Shown here: piece by piece, positions 34,603 to 42,427 of the stretch
Numbering within the stretch: the first letter of the stretch is position 1
How the letters are laid out: every line of letters starts with the position of its first letter
Assembly (NCBI GenBank): GCA_964630595.1
Contig: CAZVVT010000001.1
Coordinates: 1-64,000, forward strand
Source of the DNA: CAZVVT01 sp964630595
GTDB taxonomy: Bacteria; Chlamydiota; Chlamydiia; Chlamydiales; VFKH01
Reading direction: 5' to 3'
DNA length: 64,000 nucleotides
Position numbers and translations under genes: made by a program
Notes under the pieces: generated by a model
What the model saw: only the letters and a program-made list of their open reading frames with translations
Databases searched by the model: none
What the model was told of the DNA's origin: nothing

Positions 34603-35358
34603 ATGTGGATTTTGATCTGGGGCCTTTTTTCTATTGCAGTCTGCCTTTTGTCTGCACGCATGGGCTATTTTCACCTACCGGAAACAACTCCTTCAAAGGT
34701 CAAATGGCTCCAGACCTTCTCCGTCTTCGTCATCTACTTTGGCGTCACCTTTGGCTTTGGTCCTCTTCTGTGGAATTACTTTCCGGGTTCGCAATGGTTT
34801 CAATGGGGCGTGCTCACCGCCGCCGCGCTCTCCTGCCTGGGCTATACGTACTTGAATGCCCCTCAGCTGCTGAAATTCCGCTGGCGCGCCTTTGGCCTCG
34901 GCGTCTGCTCCATCGCCATCGTCTGGCCGCTGCGCCAGTTTTTTGGCGAACTCATCAGCCGCTTTACCGAGCACTTCTTCACCACATTCGAAGAGCAGCA
35001 GTGGATCTTCGACCTTCTCGGCAAACTACCTCCCAGCCTTCTTGCTGCCACCTCGATCTCTATTGTCATCACCGTTCCCTTCATTGAAGAGCTGCTCTTC
35101 CGCGGCTTTCTCCAAAGCAGTTTGAAACGCATTCTTCCCTTTTGGGCCGCTCTGCTCATCGCCTCTCTCGTCTTCACCGCAGTGCACTACAGCCCCTCAC
35201 AAGGCCTGGCCAATGCGGAGATCTTGGGCTGCGTCTTTGTTCTCTCCCTTTTCCTCGGCTACGTCTTTGAAAAGACCAAAAGCCTAGCGGCCTCTTGGGG
35301 GCTGCACATGACCTTCAACTTGATCGGATTGATTGCCTACTTCTTCGAAACTCCCTGA
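34603..35358 (+). CDS. CPBP-family intramembrane metalloprotease
   Basis: 251-residue integral membrane protein with about seven hydrophobic segments. The CPBP (CAAX protease/bacteriocin-processing, Abi) motifs are visible: EELLFRGFLQSSL (motif 1, EExxxR, about residue 164), and FTAVHYSP (motif 2, FxxxH, about residue 190), followed by LFLGYVFEKTKSLAASWGLHMTFN (motif 3 His). Chlamydial substrates are unknown. It overlaps the next gene by 26 bases. Confidence 0.88.
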   Translation: MWILIWGLFSIAVCLLSARMGYFHLPETTPSKVKWLQTFSVFVIYFGVTFGFGPLLWNYFPGSQWFQWGVLTAAALSCLGYTYLNAPQLLKFRWRAFGLGVCSIAIVWPLRQFFGELISRFTEHFFTTFEEQQWIFDLLGKLPPSLLAATSISIVITVPFIEELLFRGFLQSSLKRILPFWAALLIASLVFTAVHYSPSQGLANAEILGCVFVLSLFLGYVFEKTKSLAASWGLHMTFNLIGLIAYFFETP

Positions 35359-36466
35359 AATTCGTCTCAAACCAAAAAGAGAAGAGAGCGTCCTCTTCGG
35401 TCACCCGTGGGTCTTCTCCGGCGCTATCGCCGAAGGAGAATGCGCCCCCGGCGACCTCGTGCGTCTTCTCGATTCTCGCGGCAACTTTCTCGCCGTCGCT
35501 ACAGCCAACCTTCAACAATCTCTCGCTCTACGCATTATCGACCGACGCGATGTCGCGATCGACACCGCCTGGTTTGCCGAAAAATTCCAAGCACTTGCAG
35601 CCTATCGCAAACAATTTCTTCCACCCGATACCAACGCCTACCGCCTCTGCTTTGGCGAAAGCGACCGCATTCCCGGTCTTGTTGTTGATCTCTTCGGCGA
35701 GGTGGCCGCTATCCAAGTCAACACGAAGGGCATGGAGCGCTTGTTGCCGCACATTGAAGCGGCGCTGCAACGTCCTACTATAATCGTTGCTACTAGTCGC
35801 AGCGGAGTGATGGAAAAGGTACAGGTAACCGAAACGCATCGCACCGTTTGGGCGAAAGAACTCGGCCTCGACATCTGCTTAGGGGGACAAAAAACCGGTT
35901 GGTTCTGCGACCAGCGCGACAACCGCGCACTCATCGCAAACGCTGCACGCGGATGCAAAAACGCCCTCAACCTTTTCTCTTTCACAGCAGGGTTTTCTCT
36001 TCATCTGTTGCGCGCCGGTGTGCCCTATGTAGTCAATGTGGACTGCGACGAAAAAGCTCTTGCGCTGAGCGAGGAAATGAAAGAGAGAAACCATCTTCCA
36101 GGAGTGATGAAAAATATCTGCACAGACATTTGGAAGTACCGGCCGGAAGAAAAATTTGATCTGGTGATTTGCGATCCCCCTGCCTTCGCAAAAAGCGCGC
36201 ACGATAAACCAAATGCACTGAAGGGCTACAAAGATATTTTCAAACAAGCTATACATATGACCGCTCCAGGAGGAATCCTGGCTTGTTTTTCTTGTTCGCA
36301 AACGATCGCACAGGAAGATTTGGAGTGGGTATGCCGGCAGATTCTGCGCGAAACGGGAAGAGTTTTTCAAACAGTGGCCCACATGTCACAAGGTTTTGAC
36401 CACCCCATCCCCGTCTTTTTCCCCGAGAGCCGCTACCTCAAAGGCCTTCTCATGAAGGAGGTTTAA
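35333..36466 (+). CDS. RlmI/RlmK-type 23S rRNA cytosine-C5 methyltransferase
   Basis: SAM-dependent methyltransferase of the class I rRNA (RlmI-like) family. An N-terminal PUA domain (about 10-85; GHPWVFSGAI) is followed by an EEHD-like linker and a Rossmann methyltransferase with NLFSFTAGFSLHLLRAG (SAM loop, about residue 205) and LVICDPPAFAKS (catalytic DPPxF, about residue 275), then ACFSCSQTI. The 377-residue length is near the family's 390. Start is a TTG at 35333 inside the CPBP gene; it lies about 15 residues before the conserved PUA sequence. The exact modified base cannot be read from sequence. Confidence 0.9.
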   Translation: MPTSSKLPEIRLKPKREESVLFGHPWVFSGAIAEGECAPGDLVRLLDSRGNFLAVATANLQQSLALRIIDRRDVAIDTAWFAEKFQALAAYRKQFLPPDTNAYRLCFGESDRIPGLVVDLFGEVAAIQVNTKGMERLLPHIEAALQRPTIIVATSRSGVMEKVQVTETHRTVWAKELGLDICLGGQKTGWFCDQRDNRALIANAARGCKNALNLFSFTAGFSLHLLRAGVPYVVNVDCDEKALALSEEMKERNHLPGVMKNICTDIWKYRPEEKFDLVICDPPAFAKSAHDKPNALKGYKDIFKQAIHMTAPGGILACFSCSQTIAQEDLEWVCRQILRETGRVFQTVAHMSQGFDHPIPVFFPESRYLKGLLMKEV

Positions 36467-36469
36467 AGC

Positions 36470-37213
36470 GTGCGACTGCAGTGTTACGGTCTTTCCAACC
36501 AAGGTCATGTGCGTCCCAGTAACGGGGACAGCTTTGCCGAACTCCTCAGCCACGGTTTCTTCGTTCTTGCCGACGGCATCGGTAGCCTAAAAGGGGGCCA
36601 GACAGCCGCCCGTTATGCCACCCAACGCCTCATCGACGAAATCAAAAAAAATCCCCTCTTCACCGACCCGGGCGCCTCCCCGGAACGCCTCGGCGAAGCA
36701 CTCGACCAGGCACTCGTCGCCACCCACCGCAGCTTATGGGAGATGAGCTTACAACAAGCAGCGGCCGGCTCCATGGGAACGACCCTCGTCTGTCTCCTCA
36801 TTAACAAAAACACCTGCTACTTCGCCCATGCGGGCGACAGTAGAATCTATCTATTTAGAGATAAACAACTTAAGCTTCTTTCTCGCGATGACTCCCTTGT
36901 CTTCCAGCTGCTGCACTACGGCCTACTCGCAGAAAACGAGGCGAGAAACTTCCCCCTGAAGCATATCATCACGAAGTCCATCGGCGGTCAGTCCCGCTTG
37001 GCCATCCGCTCTTCTTCCGCTCCCGTGGAATCAGGCGACCTCTTTCTGCTCTGCACGGACGGCCTAACGGGCATGCTTTCCGATGACGAGATACGGGATA
37101 TCCTGCTACAATCGAGCGCCTCATTGACGCTTGCAGCACAAACTTTAGAAAAGGCGGCCCTTGATAAGGGCGGCCTCGATAATATAACTACGCTGCTCGT
37201 CAAAGCAGTATAG
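36470..37213 (+). CDS. PP2C-family Ser/Thr protein phosphatase
   Basis: Cytosolic Mn2+-dependent phosphatase of the PPM/Stp1 type, partner of Hanks-type kinases. The 247 residues carry the metal motifs in order: SNQGHVRPSNGDSF, LADGIGSLKGGQTAA, GSMGTTLVCLL, FAHAGDSRIYLFRD and the late LCTDGLTGMLSDDEI and GGLDNITTLLV. The start is a GTG at 36470, preceded by GGAGG of the RlmI stop region (AAGGAGGTTTAAAGC), an ideal Shine-Dalgarno. A PP2C gene next to a NifS-like gene is, from memory, also the arrangement in C. trachomatis. Confidence 0.93.
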   Translation: MRLQCYGLSNQGHVRPSNGDSFAELLSHGFFVLADGIGSLKGGQTAARYATQRLIDEIKKNPLFTDPGASPERLGEALDQALVATHRSLWEMSLQQAAAGSMGTTLVCLLINKNTCYFAHAGDSRIYLFRDKQLKLLSRDDSLVFQLLHYGLLAENEARNFPLKHIITKSIGGQSRLAIRSSSAPVESGDLFLLCTDGLTGMLSDDEIRDILLQSSASLTLAAQTLEKAALDKGGLDNITTLLVKAV

Positions 37214-37214
37214 T

Positions 37215-38243
37215 GTGATTTATTTAGATAACAACGCAACAACCGCTTTGGATCCTGCCGTCCTGAAAGTGGTTGCCGAAGAGCTGAGCGCGGGTCCTGC
37301 CAACCCCTCTTCTGTCCACCAGTTTGGACAGCGGGCACGAGCACGCCTCGCCGATGCGCGCCGCACGGTTGCTGCCTACTTTAACGCTCGTCCTCAAGAG
37401 ATCGTCTTCACTTCAGGAGCAACGGAGAGTTTAAACTGGTTGATTCGCTCTCTCGCCAAAGGCAAACGCGTTCTCTCCTCACCGCTCGAACACGCAGCCG
37501 TCTACAACGTTTTAGAAAAGATGCCCACGCAGTGGGCCATGCCCAATGTTGCCGAGCCCGACGATTCTATCGGCTTGATGGTCTTCATGTCCGTGAACAA
37601 TGAGACCGGAGAGCGCACCGACATCGAGCGTTTGGCGCATATCGCAAAGATGCGCAACATTCCTCTGATCGTTGACGGCGTTGCACAAGTGGGTAAAGAA
37701 GCTGTGCACATTCCCGATGGCGTGACCGCCTATGTCTTTTCCGGACACAAGTTTCACGCACCCAAAGGCACAGGCGGCGTAGTGCTGAAAGGCCCCGCTA
37801 CACCTTTGCTCGTCGGTGGCCCCCAAGAGGCCGGCCGCCGCGCCGGCACAGAAAACCTAGCCGGCATTGTCGGCATGGCACGCGCGTTGGAGCTCATTGA
37901 GCCGGCCCACTTCGACCAGATGCGCTCCTTGCGCGACCACTTTGAAGCCCGTGTTCGCGCAGCCCTCCCGTCAGTACGCATCAATGGCACAAACCGCACC
38001 AGCAACGTCTCCAACCTCGCCTTTCCTGGCGTCGACGGAGAGACCCTGCTCTTTGCCCTCGATCGGGCCGGCCTTGCCTGCAGCTTTGGCTCCGCCTGCA
38101 GCTCCGGAACGCTCAGCGTATCGCGCGTACTGGCAGCTATGGGGGTTAAAGACGCCAGCCTCCGTTTTTCTTTGAGCCGCTTTACCACCCTGGCCCACGT
38201 CGATGAAGCTGTGGACATTTTGCTGGCAAACGCGGTAGTCTAG
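37215..38243 (+). CDS. cysteine desulfurase (NifS/IscS family)
   Basis: PLP-dependent enzyme that removes sulfur from cysteine for Fe-S clusters or thiolation. The 342-residue protein opens IYLDNNATTALDP, has the PLP-binding Lys in FSGHKFHAPKGTGGV (about residue 178) and the active-site Cys in FGSACSSGT (about residue 295), on the extended loop typical of group I enzymes. It is slightly short (typical 380-400). Start is a GTG one base after the PP2C stop, so translation is coupled. Whether it serves Fe-S assembly generally cannot be told. Confidence 0.93.
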   Translation: MIYLDNNATTALDPAVLKVVAEELSAGPANPSSVHQFGQRARARLADARRTVAAYFNARPQEIVFTSGATESLNWLIRSLAKGKRVLSSPLEHAAVYNVLEKMPTQWAMPNVAEPDDSIGLMVFMSVNNETGERTDIERLAHIAKMRNIPLIVDGVAQVGKEAVHIPDGVTAYVFSGHKFHAPKGTGGVVLKGPATPLLVGGPQEAGRRAGTENLAGIVGMARALELIEPAHFDQMRSLRDHFEARVRAALPSVRINGTNRTSNVSNLAFPGVDGETLLFALDRAGLACSFGSACSSGTLSVSRVLAAMGVKDASLRFSLSRFTTLAHVDEAVDILLANAVV

Positions 38244-38249
38244 TAGGCC

Positions 38250-40151
38250 ATGCGTCGATCCATTTGCCTTACCCAGCCTCAAGTCGTTCAAGCTGGAGAA
38301 ACCGGTCTTTTCAAATTTTCTTATACCACCTCCCTCCCCCTTTCGAAGGGAGCTACCTTGCGCTTTGACATGTGCACTCACGGGCGCAGCCAAGATTGGA
38401 TGATTCCCTCGACTGATCTCAAACGTGCTTCCAACGTCATTTGGGCCACGATTGGAGATGGCAAACCCCTGGCTGCTAAAGCACTCAACCTTCCCGGTCG
38501 CTCCTCTCCTCTCTTTGAATTCATTCTCCCTCAAGAGATGAAAATCGGTCAGACCATTCATTTCAACATCGGCTCACCGGCGAAAAGCGATCCGAAAAAG
38601 AATGGCAATACCTGCCAGAGCTTTGTGCAGCGCCGCAAACCCTTTAGCCTTCTTGTCAGCCCCAAAGGCGATGGGCGCTATGAAGAGCCCGAGCTCTTCA
38701 CTCTGGATGTGCGCGGCAACAAGTTAGAAAACATCCGCGTTATCACCCCCTCTTTTGCCAGCCGCGGCAAGCGCTTCGACATCATCATCCGCTTTGAAGA
38801 CCGCTTCGGTAACCTGACCGGTAACGCTCCTGAGGGCACTACCTTCGAGCTCTCCTATGAACACCTGCGAGAAAACTTGAAATGGAAGCTCTTTGTTCCG
38901 GAAACGGGCTTTGTTAACTTGCCCAACCTCTACTTCAACGAAGAGGGCATTTTCCGCATCCAGCTGAAGAATCTGCAGACGGGTGAAGCGTTTAATTCAG
39001 CGCCCATTAAGTGCTTCCAAGATGCTCCAGGGCACCTTTTCTGGGGATTGCTTCACGGCGAATCCGACCGCGTAGATAGCGCGGAGAGCATTGAGACTGC
39101 ACTGCGCCACTTCCGCGATGAGCAGGCGATCAACTTCTTTGCCACTTCGCCCTTTGAAGCAGAAGAAGAGACACCTCAAGAGCTCTGGCGCCACATTGGT
39201 GCGCAAGTCACTGAATTCAACGAAGATGACCGCTTCATCACCTGCCTGGGGCTGCAATGGAAGGGCAAATCCCCTGCGGAAGGGCTGCGCCAGATTCTCT
39301 TTGCGAAAGACAATAAGCCGCTGATTCGCGTAGCCGATGCAAAGACCAGCAGCCTGCAGAGAATCTACAAAGCCTTTTCGCCTAAAGATCTTACTTCGAT
39401 CCCGGAATTCACTATGGGCGGCCCTGCTGGCTGGAACTTCGACGGTTTCAATTCGCAGTTTGAGCGTGTTGTCGAAATCTATAACGCTTGGGGCTCCTCC
39501 GAGTGCACAAAGGCGCAAGGCAACCCTCGTCCCATTACCGGTTCAGGCAAGAAAGCCTACGCTGAGTATGCAAAGGGCTCCGTTATCAGTGCTCTCAACC
39601 GCGGCTTCCGCTTTGGATTTGTCGCTGGAGGGCTCGATGACCGCGGCGTATTTGAGCCGCTCTTTGAAGCCAATCAGACGCAGTACAGCCCCGGACTTAC
39701 GGCCATCATCGCCAAGGAACATACGCGCGACAGCCTTCTCGATGCTCTCTTCAACCGCAATTGCTACGCGACAACGGGAGCGCGCATTGTGCTGGGCCTC
39801 TCCATCGCTGGCGAAGGCTTGGGCAAGGAGCTGTCAACAAAAGCCAAGCCTGGCTTAGCGATTAGCCGTTACATCACCGGTTTTGTAGCCGGCACTACCG
39901 GCTTGAAAAAAGTGGAGCTTATCCGCAGCGGCGAAGTGCTGAAAACCTGGACCGTAAAGGGCAGCAATCTCGACTTCGAACTGGACGACTGCGATGACAT
40001 CGCTGATTTCTCTCTGAAAAGTGAAGATGAAGGAAAATCCTTTACCTACTACTATCTCCGAGTTCTGCAGGAAGACAAGCATATGGCCTGGTCTTCGCCC
40101 ATCTGGATCGATTTCGATCAAGAGGCTCCTGCCAAGAAAAAGAAGAAATGA
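38250..40151 (+). CDS. DUF3604-like conserved protein
   Basis: 633-residue protein without a signal peptide or membrane segment. The region from about residue 270 (FWGLLHGESDRVDSAESIETALRHF) to residue 560 shows the DUF3604 layout, with conserved motifs HGESD, FNSQFERVVEIYNAWGSSE, and GLDDRGVFEP; the first 260 residues look like beta-sandwich domains. The C terminus ends in a Lys tail (PAKKKKK). It overlaps mqnE by 4 bases. From memory, Chlamydia carries a hypothetical of this size directly before its futalosine genes, so the linkage is old. The biochemical role is unknown. Confidence 0.8.
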   Translation: MRRSICLTQPQVVQAGETGLFKFSYTTSLPLSKGATLRFDMCTHGRSQDWMIPSTDLKRASNVIWATIGDGKPLAAKALNLPGRSSPLFEFILPQEMKIGQTIHFNIGSPAKSDPKKNGNTCQSFVQRRKPFSLLVSPKGDGRYEEPELFTLDVRGNKLENIRVITPSFASRGKRFDIIIRFEDRFGNLTGNAPEGTTFELSYEHLRENLKWKLFVPETGFVNLPNLYFNEEGIFRIQLKNLQTGEAFNSAPIKCFQDAPGHLFWGLLHGESDRVDSAESIETALRHFRDEQAINFFATSPFEAEEETPQELWRHIGAQVTEFNEDDRFITCLGLQWKGKSPAEGLRQILFAKDNKPLIRVADAKTSSLQRIYKAFSPKDLTSIPEFTMGGPAGWNFDGFNSQFERVVEIYNAWGSSECTKAQGNPRPITGSGKKAYAEYAKGSVISALNRGFRFGFVAGGLDDRGVFEPLFEANQTQYSPGLTAIIAKEHTRDSLLDALFNRNCYATTGARIVLGLSIAGEGLGKELSTKAKPGLAISRYITGFVAGTTGLKKVELIRSGEVLKTWTVKGSNLDFELDDCDDIADFSLKSEDEGKSFTYYYLRVLQEDKHMAWSSPIWIDFDQEAPAKKKKK

Positions 40152-41173
40152 GACTGACAAGAGAAGATGGGCTGGAGCTGTTTTGCAAGGCCCCTCACGA
40201 AGAGCTGCAAACCCTCGCCGACGAGGCGAGAAAGCGCGCCGTGGGTGACACTGTTACCTACGCAACCACTCTTTTCATCCACCCCACCAATTTATGCGAA
40301 CTCTCCTGCCCCATGTGCTCTTACTACGCCAAGCCGGGCTGGAAGACGGCGTGGTTCCACTCTCCCGATGATGTCGTTGCCCAAGTAGAGAGAAATCTGC
40401 ACCTGGACCTCACCGAGGTACACTTTGTGGGCGGCTTGTGGCGCGATTGCAACCTCGACTACTACCAAGAGACCTTTACCCGCATCAAGGCGCTCGATCC
40501 AAATCTGCACATCAAAGCACTCACACCGGTGGAGTATGACTTTCTAGCGCGCCTGCACAACATCTCCGTGGAAGAGGTCTTCACAAAAATGATGGAGTGG
40601 GGGCTGGGTTCTCTTCCCGGAGGGGGCGCAGAGGTACTTGTCGAGTCGATTCGCAAGCAAATTGCCCCTCAGAAGATCTCCTCCGACCGTTATCTGGAAA
40701 TCCACCGCATCGCGCACAGCATGGGGCTGCGCTCCAACATCACTCTCCTCTTCGGCCACGTCGAAGACGATGAACATATCATTGAGCACCTGCTGCGCGT
40801 GCGTGAAACGCAAGATGCAACGGGCGGCTTCAACACCTTCGTGCCCTTAAAATACCACGATGAAAACAACGCCCTCGGCAAGCGCAAAGGGCGACTAAAG
40901 GCTAAAGATGTCTCCCGCGTCTTCGCCATCTCCCGTCTCATGCTCGACAACATCCCCAACCTCAAAGTGCTCTGGAACTACGTCGGTGTTGCCGAAGCCC
41001 AAGAATTGCTCTCCTGGGGCGCCAACGATTTTGCCTCCACCGCTACAGACGAAAAGATCGTTACCATGGCCGGCGGCATCCAAGTGCGCATGGATGGCGA
41101 AACCATTGAGCGCCTGATCCGCGAAAAAGGCCGAGTGCCTGCAAAAACACACTCGGGCCTATGTTTGGTTTAA
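40148..41173 (+). CDS. mqnE: aminofutalosine synthase (radical SAM)
   Basis: Radical SAM enzyme of the futalosine menaquinone pathway that joins 3-[(1-carboxyvinyl)oxy]benzoate to SAM-derived adenosine. The 4Fe-4S motif is CELSCPMC (Cys-x3-Cys-x2-Cys, about residues 54-61), followed by HFVGGLW, GLGSLPGGGAEVLVE and IHRIAHSMGLRSNITLLFGHVED. The stretch GGFNTFVPLKYHDENN corresponds to the MqnE-type FIPLxFHP segment, which favours MqnE over the related MqnC. The 341-residue length is normal to slightly short. It overlaps mqnA by 13 bases and heads mqnE-mqnA-menG. Confidence 0.85.
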   Translation: MRLTREDGLELFCKAPHEELQTLADEARKRAVGDTVTYATTLFIHPTNLCELSCPMCSYYAKPGWKTAWFHSPDDVVAQVERNLHLDLTEVHFVGGLWRDCNLDYYQETFTRIKALDPNLHIKALTPVEYDFLARLHNISVEEVFTKMMEWGLGSLPGGGAEVLVESIRKQIAPQKISSDRYLEIHRIAHSMGLRSNITLLFGHVEDDEHIIEHLLRVRETQDATGGFNTFVPLKYHDENNALGKRKGRLKAKDVSRVFAISRLMLDNIPNLKVLWNYVGVAEAQELLSWGANDFASTATDEKIVTMAGGIQVRMDGETIERLIREKGRVPAKTHSGLCLV

Positions 41174-41730
41174 TAGAGTACAGTCATAGCGACCCTTTCC
41201 GCAGCGCGGGCGGCCTTTCCGCCTCTCCCAAAGAGCTCAAAAAACAACTTCTCGAAGGCACACTCGACGCTGCTTTCATCAGCGCTTCTGCTTACCTCGA
41301 CAACCGCGATACCCTCGACGCCCTTCCCTTAGGCATTGCAGCTAAGTGCAAAGCCCATAGTGTCCTGCTCTTTCCCGGCCCCGAATCTCTCTCCCCTGCT
41401 TCAGAAACCTCCATTATTCTCTTGCGCGTCCTCTCTCACCATTTCTGGAAGAGACCCATCACAGGAAAACTCGTCATCGGAGATGAGGCGCTTTCATGCT
41501 CCGGCCCTTGCCTCGATTTAGGCGAGGAGTGGCACAAAGCCACTGGCCTTCCCTTTCTCTTTGCGCTCCTCGCCAAGCGAAAAGAGCGCCCTTTTGCCCA
41601 CGCCCCCCTCGTAAAAGCCTTGGAAAGCTATCCTCAGAGCGCTTATCATCGCGCTTTCGACTACCACCTCACCGACCAGCACTTCACCAGTTTGGAACTC
41701 TTCCATGAGCTACGACAAAACCTGCCCTGA
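41161..41730 (+). CDS. mqnA: MqnA-like chorismate dehydratase, compact form
   Basis: Probable first enzyme of the futalosine pathway (chorismate to 3-enolpyruvyl-benzoate). MqnA-like features: LIEYSHSDPF at the N terminus, LLEGTLDAAFISASAYLDN, a SVLLF strand and the late LVIGDEAL, LDLGEEWHKATGLPFLFALLAKR. At 189 residues it is much shorter than the usual 260-290; the segment between LLF and LVIGDEAL is only about 35 residues, and little follows the ALLAKR stretch. The position between mqnE and menG supports the call. A compacted but active chlamydial MqnA is likelier than a pseudogene, since the frame is intact and overlaps both neighbours. Confidence 0.75.
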   Translation: MFGLIEYSHSDPFRSAGGLSASPKELKKQLLEGTLDAAFISASAYLDNRDTLDALPLGIAAKCKAHSVLLFPGPESLSPASETSIILLRVLSHHFWKRPITGKLVIGDEALSCSGPCLDLGEEWHKATGLPFLFALLAKRKERPFAHAPLVKALESYPQSAYHRAFDYHLTDQHFTSLELFHELRQNLP

Positions 41731-42427
41731 AACCATCCAAAGCATGTTCGGCTCCATCGCTTCGCGCTATGACTTAGCCAACGCCGTCCTCTCACTGGGC
41801 ACTCATGCAATCTGGAACCGTATCTTAGTCAATGCTCTACGCAAACGAAATCCTGCCGTACATCTCGACCTCTGCTGCGGCACAGGAGCCATCGGTCTTC
41901 TTCTGGCACGCAAACATAAACGCCTGCGCAAACTCCACCTACTCGACTTCTCCATCCCTATGCTGGAAGTCGCCACCGCACGCGCTATGCGCCAGAATGT
42001 CCGCCATTTTGCCATCCACCCTGCCGATGCACAGGACATTCCCCTTCCCAGCAATAGCGTGGACACGATTTCCATCGCCTACGGCATCCGCAATGTGCAA
42101 GACATCGATAAGCTCGCCGCCGAGTTGATGCGCGTGCTGAAACCGGGAGGTGTCGTGGGAATACTCGAGCTTACTTGGCCGAAAAATTTTTTGAGCCGCT
42201 TCTGGCTCGAACGCGTCATTCCAAAACTGGGAAAGTGGCTCACAGGGGATGGACAGGCCTATTGCTACTTAGCGGAGAGCATCAAAAATTTTGATCCCCC
42301 TCACCAGTTACAGCTACGACTACAAAAGGCCAAACTTGTGCCGCTCCATCCGCCACGCCCCCTCATGCAAGGAGCCGCCACTCTCTTTATGCTCGGAAAG
42401 GGGCAACCGGTTTCCCAGGCAAACTAG
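41705..42427 (+). CDS. menG: demethylmenaquinone methyltransferase (UbiE/MenG)
   Basis: SAM-dependent methyltransferase for the last step of menaquinone synthesis. Motifs: FGSIASRYDLANAVLSLGTH, the SAM-binding LDLCCGTGAIGLLLA (about residue 55), DAQDIPLPSNSVDTISIAYGIRNVQD and LKPGGVVGILELT. The 240-residue length is standard. It overlaps mqnA by 26 bases. The 3' end overlaps the convergent duplicated protein by 41 bases. With mqnE and mqnA it implies a respiratory quinone made through futalosine; mqnB/C/D are not in the window. Confidence 0.92.
   Translation: MSYDKTCPETIQSMFGSIASRYDLANAVLSLGTHAIWNRILVNALRKRNPAVHLDLCCGTGAIGLLLARKHKRLRKLHLLDFSIPMLEVATARAMRQNVRHFAIHPADAQDIPLPSNSVDTISIAYGIRNVQDIDKLAAELMRVLKPGGVVGILELTWPKNFLSRFWLERVIPKLGKWLTGDGQAYCYLAESIKNFDPPHQLQLRLQKAKLVPLHPPRPLMQGAATLFMLGKGQPVSQAN

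Noticed and set aside
34590..35087. Plus-strand 165-residue frame starting in the hairpin before the CPBP gene
   Set aside because: Runs in another frame of the CPBP gene; the encoded sequence has no domain pattern, whereas the overlapping frame has intact protease motifs.
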